A DNA stretch of 12,188 bases, taken from NCBI GenBank assembly GCA_003158355.1, contig PMIV01000288.1:9664-21851 (forward strand), read 5' to 3'. The first letter of the stretch is position 1; every line of letters starts with the position of its first letter. This stretch comes from Anaerolineaceae bacterium. Lineage in GTDB: Bacteria; Chloroflexota; Anaerolineae; Anaerolineales; Anaerolineaceae. A program made the translations under genes and the position numbers. Of this stretch, positions 5,623 to 12,188 are shown in pieces. The notes under the pieces are model-generated. The model was not told the DNA's origin, ran no database searches, and saw only the letters and a program-made list of their open reading frames with translations.

Positions 5623-6687
5623 TTAATAAACTCTTAATAATGAATTCGAGATCATGCGGTCGATCTTGCCCATCGGGTAATCGTTTAGTTGTGCTGGGGT
5701 TACCCAGGCCAGTTCGCTGGCTGCCAATGCTTGCGGTTCTCCATTGCTGATCCGGGCGTGGAAGGCATCCAGGGTGACCTTGAAATGGGTATAGGCATGC
5801 TTGTACTGGCCGAGCTTTTCACCCACGCTGATATCTACCCCCAGTTCTTCGCGGATCTCTCGTTCCAGGGCTTGAGTGAAGGTCTCACCGGCCTCCAGTT
5901 TGCCGCCTGGGAATTCCCACAGGCCGCCCAACAGCCCTTTGGAAGGCCGCCGCTGAATGAGAACGGTATCCTGGCGACGAAGTACTGCGGCTGCCACAAT
6001 GTAATGCGGAATGGGCTTCTTTTCGGTCGTGACCGGTAGCTTTTCTTGCAGGCCAAGCTGTTGTGCCTGGCAAAGACCAGCAAGCGGGCACTGCGGGCAC
6101 AGAGGTGCGCGCGGGGAGCATAGGGTCGCACCCAGGTCCATTACGGCCTGGTTGTAATCACCCGCTTCACCGCGGGGCAGCAGTTCTTCCGCCTTTTGCC
6201 AGAGCAGTTTTTCACCGGCCGGAGTATCCACAGGAGCATCCAGATTGAATACGCGGCTGAGCACACGTTTTACGTTGCCGTCCAAAACCACTTCATCTTG
6301 CCCAAAGGCGATCGAGGCAATGGCTGCGGCAGTATAACGCCCCAGGCCGGGCAGCTTTTCGAGCTCAGTTCGCGAGGATGGCAATTGACCGTTGTAGCAG
6401 TCTTGCACAATTCGAGCCGCCTTTAACAGCGAACGGGCGCGCGAATAATAACCCAGTCCTTCCCAGGCATTCAATACAGACCCTTCATCGCTGTTTGCCA
6501 GCGCAGAAAGGGTGGGGAAGAGGGTGAACCATTTTTGAAAATAGGGAATAACAGTTTCCACACGGGTCTGCTGAAGCATGATCTCAGAGACCCAAGTTTT
6601 ATAAGGATCATCGATGCCGCGCCAGGGAAGCACGCGGGCATTTTGGTGATACCAGGCCAAGATCGCCTGGCTAAAGGGATTTTTCAT
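5623..6687 (-). CDS. mutY: A/G-specific adenine glycosylase MutY with C-terminal NUDIX-like domain
   Basis: This 354-residue protein removes adenine mispaired with 8-oxoguanine, starting base excision repair. The catalytic glutamate is E35 in TWVSEIMLQQT. The helix-hairpin-helix motif LPGLGRYTA is at 112-120, followed by LDGNVKRV with the catalytic aspartate D136. The iron-sulfur cluster ligands are C190, C197, C200 and C206, with the canonical C-x6-C-x2-C-x5-C spacing. The C-terminal part (about 228-350) is the NUDIX-fold domain that reads 8-oxoguanine; its Nudix-box-like segment GGKLEAGETF...REIREELGV (251-274) is well conserved. The gene is last in a three-gene operon, starting 5 bases after the preceding stop with no good SD, so translation is probably coupled. 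All key residues are present. Confidence 0.97.
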   Translation of the reverse strand: MKNPFSQAILAWYHQNARVLPWRGIDDPYKTWVSEIMLQQTRVETVIPYFQKWFTLFPTLSALANSDEGSVLNAWEGLGYYSRARSLLKAARIVQDCYNGQLPSSRTELEKLPGLGRYTAAAIASIAFGQDEVVLDGNVKRVLSRVFNLDAPVDTPAGEKLLWQKAEELLPRGEAGDYNQAVMDLGATLCSPRAPLCPQCPLAGLCQAQQLGLQEKLPVTTEKKPIPHYIVAAAVLRRQDTVLIQRRPSKGLLGGLWEFPGGKLEAGETFTQALEREIREELGVDISVGEKLGQYKHAYTHFKVTLDAFHARISNGEPQALAASELAWVTPAQLNDYPMGKIDRMISNSLLRVY

Positions 6688-6692
6688 GGGGG

Positions 6693-6995
6693 TCAGAGCT
6701 GAAAACCGGTACGCGCTTCAACAATCTTCTGGTTATAATTTTGCACAAAACCCATTAAACGATCATACAGGGATTCCCATTCGGGTGAGCAAAGAAGCTG
6801 CCGGGAACGATTGAGATTGGGTAACAAGGCTCCTACCATGATCTGGGAACCGCTTCCATAAACCGTTGCCCAGGCATCCGAGAGTTCTGCTCCCAGGCGT
6901 TGAATACCGGGAATGAACTCACGGATCACAAACTCGAAGTATTCCTGTTCGTGCTCAGGTTTAATATCCCAGGTCATCAGTAATTTCACTGTCAT
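6693..6995 (-). CDS. Conserved small protein, probable dimeric alpha/beta-barrel (ferredoxin-like) fold
   Basis: This 100-residue soluble protein starts at an ATG preceded by GAGGAG at about 6 bases. The order of segments fits a single ferredoxin-like domain: a first strand VKLLMTWDI (3-11), a helix rich in acidic and aromatic residues (14-33), a WATVYG strand (42-47), a strand near QIMVGAL (51-57), and a C-terminal helix SPEWESLYDRLMGFVQNY (70-87). That pattern, including SPEW near the last helix, is typical of NIPSNAP/ABM-like dimeric barrels. I do not recognise a specific family or reaction. It lies 14 bases after the MBL gene and 5 bases before mutY, so the three are probably co-transcribed. 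Confidence 0.75.
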   Translation of the reverse strand: MTVKLLMTWDIKPEHEQEYFEFVIREFIPGIQRLGAELSDAWATVYGSGSQIMVGALLPNLNRSRQLLCSPEWESLYDRLMGFVQNYNQKIVEARTGFQL

Positions 6996-7009
6996 TTTTA
7001 ACTCCTCAA

Positions 7010-7672
7010 TTAACTGCTCTTCTGGTAATCCAGAATGATCACTTTTGTCTCTTCTGGAAGCGCGGCTGCATTGGGGACCTTCAAAGAGGGAAGAACTTCC
7101 GGGTTGGAAATGCCGATCTCTTTGAGAAATTTAGTCAATGGATCAAGTTGAAGTTTGGTATTCCCGGTGGCTGGAGTAGCATAGTGCATAGGGATTACGA
7201 TGCTAGGTTCCAGCAAACTAATAATTTCAACTGCTTTGTTGGCATTTAATCCACCACCGTCACCCACAGGAACCAGGGCGATATGAATGGGTCCGAAGTC
7301 TTCAACTTCTGCCTGGCTGGGAATCCGGTTCAGATCACCCAGGTGCAGAACATTGATACCATTGAAGTCAATCAGATAAAGGGTATTGCGTAATTCACTA
7401 TCCGTTTTTTTAATGTGGCCGTTGCTCTGAATTCCGGTGATAAAAACGCCGCCGATTTCAAATTCTCCGGGTCCATCGATCACGTGAGTATCGCCCTTAA
7501 TGGCGCTGACGAAATTGTGACCTGGTGTATTATGGCTGATGGTAACGATGTCGGCTTTTAATTTGAGTGGTTCGTAACCCACCTGACGGCTATCATAAGG
7601 ATCGGTCACCACAGTGGCCAAGCCTCTTTCAGTCATTTTAAAACAAGAATGTCCGTACCAGGTTATTTCCAT
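7010..7672 (-). CDS. MBL-fold protein, UlaG / Lactamase_B_3-like, with degenerate metal motif
   Basis: This 220-residue cytosolic protein has the short MBL-fold layout of UlaG-like hydrolases: opening MEITWYGHSCF (1-11), DPYD (24-27), the metal loop region ISHNTPGHN (45-53), GPGEFEIGGVFITG (67-80), HLGDL (110-114) and PMHY (161-164). The usual HxHxDH is reduced: H47 and H52 remain, but the second histidine is T49 and the aspartate is G51. H63, D113 and H163 could still bind a metal, so it may hold one metal or be non-catalytic. The start follows GGAGG by about 4-5 bases. It is first in the operon with the small barrel protein and mutY. The substrate is unknown. Confidence 0.85.
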   Translation of the reverse strand: MEITWYGHSCFKMTERGLATVVTDPYDSRQVGYEPLKLKADIVTISHNTPGHNFVSAIKGDTHVIDGPGEFEIGGVFITGIQSNGHIKKTDSELRNTLYLIDFNGINVLHLGDLNRIPSQAEVEDFGPIHIALVPVGDGGGLNANKAVEIISLLEPSIVIPMHYATPATGNTKLQLDPLTKFLKEIGISNPEVLPSLKVPNAAALPEETKVIILDYQKSS

Positions 7673-7694
7673 GAGTCCTCCGTAATCTGGTACG

Positions 7695-7700
7695 ATTATA
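7695..7700 (-). promoter_or_regulatory. -10 box for the MBL-mutY operon
   Basis: On the minus strand TATAAT lies 22 bases before the ATG of the MBL gene, giving a short leader that contains its SD. The -35 region (around 7718-7723, CCCGGC) is a poor match, so an accessory factor or weak promoter is possible. Confidence 0.55.
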
Positions 7701-7795
7701 CCCTAAAGACGAAACGAGCCGGGAATTATTCTTTTTGGCAGTACAATGACGTGCGTTGGGTAATTTCATCCATTTTCTGGATACAGGTTGTGTTT

Positions 7796-8362
7796 ATGAT
7801 CAATTCGTTCAAACGTTTGGGAAGTATTTTTCGAAATCCGGGTGGTTATTTTGCTGATCCCGAAGTATCCATTCTTGACGGGGCTATTGTAATTCTGGCG
7901 TTATTTCTGGTCACTTTTTTGCAGAAATTGGTCTGGGCAGACCCCTCCGCGCAAGCCATTGCGCCTCTGGAAGCACTTAAACAGGCTGCGATCAACAGTC
8001 TGATGGTCTGGTCATTGTTCAGTGTGTTTTTCTTTGCGCTGGGCAGAATATTTAGAAAAGGCCCAAACCTGATGAAAATCTGCGGTTTGGTTGGAGCTGC
8101 TGGAATACCGGTGGTGATGACGACACTCCTATCCGGATTAAGCTGGTTAGCTGCTTCTTTCATTAATTTACGCCCAATTCTTGCGCAATGGCTGTTTGTG
8201 CAAAATGGTCTCAGTTGGCTGGGATTGGCTTTAAGTTGGACGGGACTATTCGGTTATTACCTGTTATACGACGGCCTGAAAGTCTCCAGGGTATGGTCCA
8301 TCCTCCTGACCGTGAGTGCATTTGCAATTTTAGTCGTAGGGAAACTGCTCCCTGTAGGATAA
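7796..8362 (+). CDS. Yip1-family-like integral membrane protein
   Basis: The frame is open from 7649, but the first 49 codons overlap the start of the divergent MBL gene and its promoter and do not look like protein. The ATG at 7796 gives 188 residues beginning MINSFKRLGSIFRNPGGYF, the usual amphipathic opening of bacterial Yip1-domain proteins. About five hydrophobic helices follow, near 27-46, 64-84, 92-122, 139-157 and 165-185. The SD is weak (AGG about 10 bases upstream). The bacterial members of this family are poorly characterised membrane proteins, so no role is assigned. It is convergent with the kinase gene, with only 18 bases between the stop codons and no clear terminator. An AGGGA/TCCCT hairpin (8338-8353) lies in its last codons. 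Confidence 0.75.
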   Translation: MINSFKRLGSIFRNPGGYFADPEVSILDGAIVILALFLVTFLQKLVWADPSAQAIAPLEALKQAAINSLMVWSLFSVFFFALGRIFRKGPNLMKICGLVGAAGIPVVMTTLLSGLSWLAASFINLRPILAQWLFVQNGLSWLGLALSWTGLFGYYLLYDGLKVSRVWSILLTVSAFAILVVGKLLPVG

Positions 8363-8380
8363 AAAGGAACTCTACTATTC

Positions 8381-11098
<2,718 letters not shown>

Positions 11099-11141
11099 AA
11101 AACAGTCCTTGTATGGATTCGTGGGTATTAATGATATCTTC

Positions 11142-11147
11142 ATTATA
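11142..11147 (-). promoter_or_regulatory. -10 box of the hybrid kinase gene
   Basis: On the minus strand TATAAT (11147-11142) lies 43 bases before the chosen ATG at 11098. A TTGTGT sits 18 bases upstream as a weak -35 (3 of 6). The position argues against the ATG at 11143, which would overlap this element and have no ribosome site. Confidence 0.5.
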
Positions 11148-11231
11148 TAGGGTTAGAATTGATTTACACAATAGGTAAAATGAAGAGAGAATTTTGTGCT
11201 CATTGCGTAAAATTGGAAAAGGCAAATCGGT

Positions 11232-11237
11232 TATAAT
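11232..11237 (+). promoter_or_regulatory. -10 box of the tat operon
   Basis: TATAAT lies 33 bases ahead of tatA. No good -35 is present at 16-18 bases, and TTGCGT (11203-11208) is too far at 23 bases. With the kinase -10 at 11142-11147, this forms a divergent promoter pair about 85 bp apart. Confidence 0.5.
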
Positions 11238-11270
11238 TTTGCAATAAGGTAAGTCGAAAGAGAGGAAATA

Positions 11271-11471
11271 ATGGGATCGTTTGGATTACCCGAGATTATA
11301 TTAATACTGGTAATAGTTCTGTTACTTTTTGGCCCCGGAAGGATTGGAAAGGTCGCTGGAGAACTTGGATCTGGAATTCGCAACTTCCGAAAAGGTCTCG
11401 AAGGCCAGGATGAAAAAAAAGATGAAACCAAAAAAACAGAAGACGAGTCCGCTGACTCAAAAAAAGAATAG
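11271..11471 (+). CDS. tatA: Sec-independent protein translocase subunit TatA
   Basis: This 66-residue protein has the TatA plan: one N-terminal membrane helix (about 6-20), the FGP hinge (20-22), an amphipathic helix with GKVAGELGSGIRNFRKGL (26-43), and a short, highly charged tail rich in Lys, Asp and Glu. It polymerises to form the twin-arginine export conduit in the cytoplasmic membrane, recruited by TatBC with folded cargo. GAGGAAA lies about 5 bases before the ATG. It is the first gene of the tatA-tatB-tatC cluster and divergent from the kinase. Confidence 0.93.
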   Translation: MGSFGLPEIILILVIVLLLFGPGRIGKVAGELGSGIRNFRKGLEGQDEKKDETKKTEDESADSKKE

Positions 11472-11510
11472 TTCTTTTGTTTATTTGGATATTAAAAACA
11501 CCAGGAAAAA

Positions 11511-11891
11511 ATGGAAATATTTGGAATTGGGCCGCTTGAGCTCCTTTTAATTGTATTGATCGCTTTGATTGTCTTAGGCCCAAAAGAAATGATGAAATCT
11601 GCCCAAAAGGCTGCCGCCTGGCTAAAAAAGCTGCGCCAGTCTGAGGTGTGGTCTTCGACTAAAGAAGTAATGGATATTCCCAAGCAGGTATTACGGGAAT
11701 CGGGACTGGATAAAGAGATCCATGAATTGCAGAACCTTTCTAAAAAAGGTATCTCTGATTCTGTCTGGCAGCCAACACCTTTAACCACCCCAATAGAGCC
11801 AACGGATGAAAATAAAATTGCGCCTGACCGGGAGGAAAAACCCGGGGCAGATAAGAAATTAACCGGGCAGCCTCCTCAAGATGAACAATAA
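11511..11891 (+). CDS. tatB: TatB-like translocase subunit
   Basis: This 126-residue protein begins MEIFGIGPLELLLIVLIAL, with a membrane helix at about 7-22, the glutamate E10 typical of TatB, and the LGP hinge (22-24) followed by a longer amphipathic helix (25-60). A hydrophilic, proline-rich tail fills residues 88-126. TatB binds the signal peptide together with TatC. The length and the GPLELLL start favour TatB over a second TatA, though in many Chloroflexota the two are hard to tell apart. AGGA precedes the ATG by 5 bases. It follows tatA by 39 bases, and its end overlaps tatC by 11 bases. Confidence 0.82.
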   Translation: MEIFGIGPLELLLIVLIALIVLGPKEMMKSAQKAAAWLKKLRQSEVWSSTKEVMDIPKQVLRESGLDKEIHELQNLSKKGISDSVWQPTPLTTPIEPTDENKIAPDREEKPGADKKLTGQPPQDEQ

Positions 11892-12188
11892 AAAAACCGA
11901 AATGACCCTGATCGATCATATCGAGGAATTGCGCCGGCGGTTATTGATTGCGTTAATTGCTCTAGCAGTGGGGGTGACCGCTAGCCTGTTTTTTGGCGAA
12001 AAGATTGTTGGCTTTTTAACAATTCCCATCGGCGGCATTGCAAAATTACAGTCCATTGAAATTACCGAAAATCTGGGCGTGTATATGCGGGTGTCTTTGC
12101 TGGCGGGAGTCATTCTGGCTTTTCCGGTGATTATTTATGAGATATTACTGTTTATTTTGCCGGGACTCAAGCCCTCAGAAAAAAAGTT
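11881..12188 (+). CDS. tatC: Sec-independent translocase TatC (3' end missing)
   Basis: The frame starts at an ATG at 11881 within the last codons of tatB and is open to the window edge. The N-terminus MNNKKTEMTLIDHIEELRRR carries the TatC hallmark HIEELRRRL. The first membrane helix follows (ALIALAVGVTASLFF), then the periplasmic loop with ITENLGVYMRVSLLAG, the second helix (VILAFPVIIYEILLFI) and PGLKPSEKK. TatC is the membrane core that reads the twin-arginine motif. A second ATG at 11902 (before TLIDHIEEL) is possible, but neither start has a good SD, so coupling to tatB is likely. About 102 codons of some 240 are present. Confidence 0.93.
   Translation, partial: MNNKKTEMTLIDHIEELRRRLLIALIALAVGVTASLFFGEKIVGFLTIPIGGIAKLQSIEITENLGVYMRVSLLAGVILAFPVIIYEILLFILPGLKPSEKK

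Noticed and set aside
5835..6426. Several ORFs in other frames across mutY
   Set aside because: They are antisense or out-of-frame shadows of a gene with complete catalytic motifs; none has an SD or family features.
7649..7795. N-terminal extension of the Yip1-like protein
   Set aside because: It overlaps the start and promoter of the divergent MBL gene, has no SD, and the family-like N-terminus begins at the ATG at 7796.
11099..11143. Upstream ATG of the hybrid kinase
   Set aside because: It coincides with the TATAAT -10 element and has no ribosome site; the ATG at 11098 has AAGGA at proper spacing.

Overview
The window looks like chromosomal DNA of a Chloroflexota bacterium, probably class Anaerolineae. 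That is an inference from the flavor of the proteins (a C-terminal FAD oxidoreductase of the amine-oxidase type, a UlaG-like MBL protein with a degenerate metal motif, a Yip1-family membrane protein, tatA-tatB-tatC) and the moderate GC content; no rRNA or other phylogenetic marker beyond DnaA is present. There is no CRISPR array, recognisable insertion sequence, tRNA or rRNA.

Layout: (1) 1-1067 (+) is the 3' part of a FAD-dependent oxidoreductase, closed by a strong terminator. (2) 1068-1617 is a gene-free, AT-rich stretch with a second terminator-like hairpin and the dnaA promoter and leader. (3) 1618-2979 (+) is dnaA, followed by a 264-base leader region holding a promoter, a folded RNA element, a terminator and a possible antiterminator. 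(4) 3244-4884 (+) is ribonuclease J. (5) 4885-5622 is an AT-rich island with a 15-bp inverted repeat, a small two-helix membrane ORF on the minus strand, a possibly structured leader and a cluster of inverted repeats laid over a minus-strand promoter. (6) 7672-5623 (-) is a compact operon: MBL-fold protein, small alpha/beta-barrel-like protein, MutY. (7) 7796-8362 (+) is a Yip1-like membrane protein, convergent with (8) 11098-8381 (-), a large soluble hybrid histidine kinase with two PAS, two receiver and one Hpt domain. (9) 11271-12188 (+) is tatA-tatB-tatC, divergent from the kinase and cut by the window end.

Most of the coding content is housekeeping: replication initiation (DnaA), RNA decay (RNase J), repair of oxidised guanine mispairs (MutY), twin-arginine export (Tat) and signal transduction (hybrid kinase). 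The parts worth a second look are noncoding: the region between dnaA and rnj, which resembles a transcription attenuator with a bulged antiterminator pairing, and the island at 4930-5585, where operator-like dyads, a long folded leader and an unrecognised small membrane protein form a unit unlike its neighbours.
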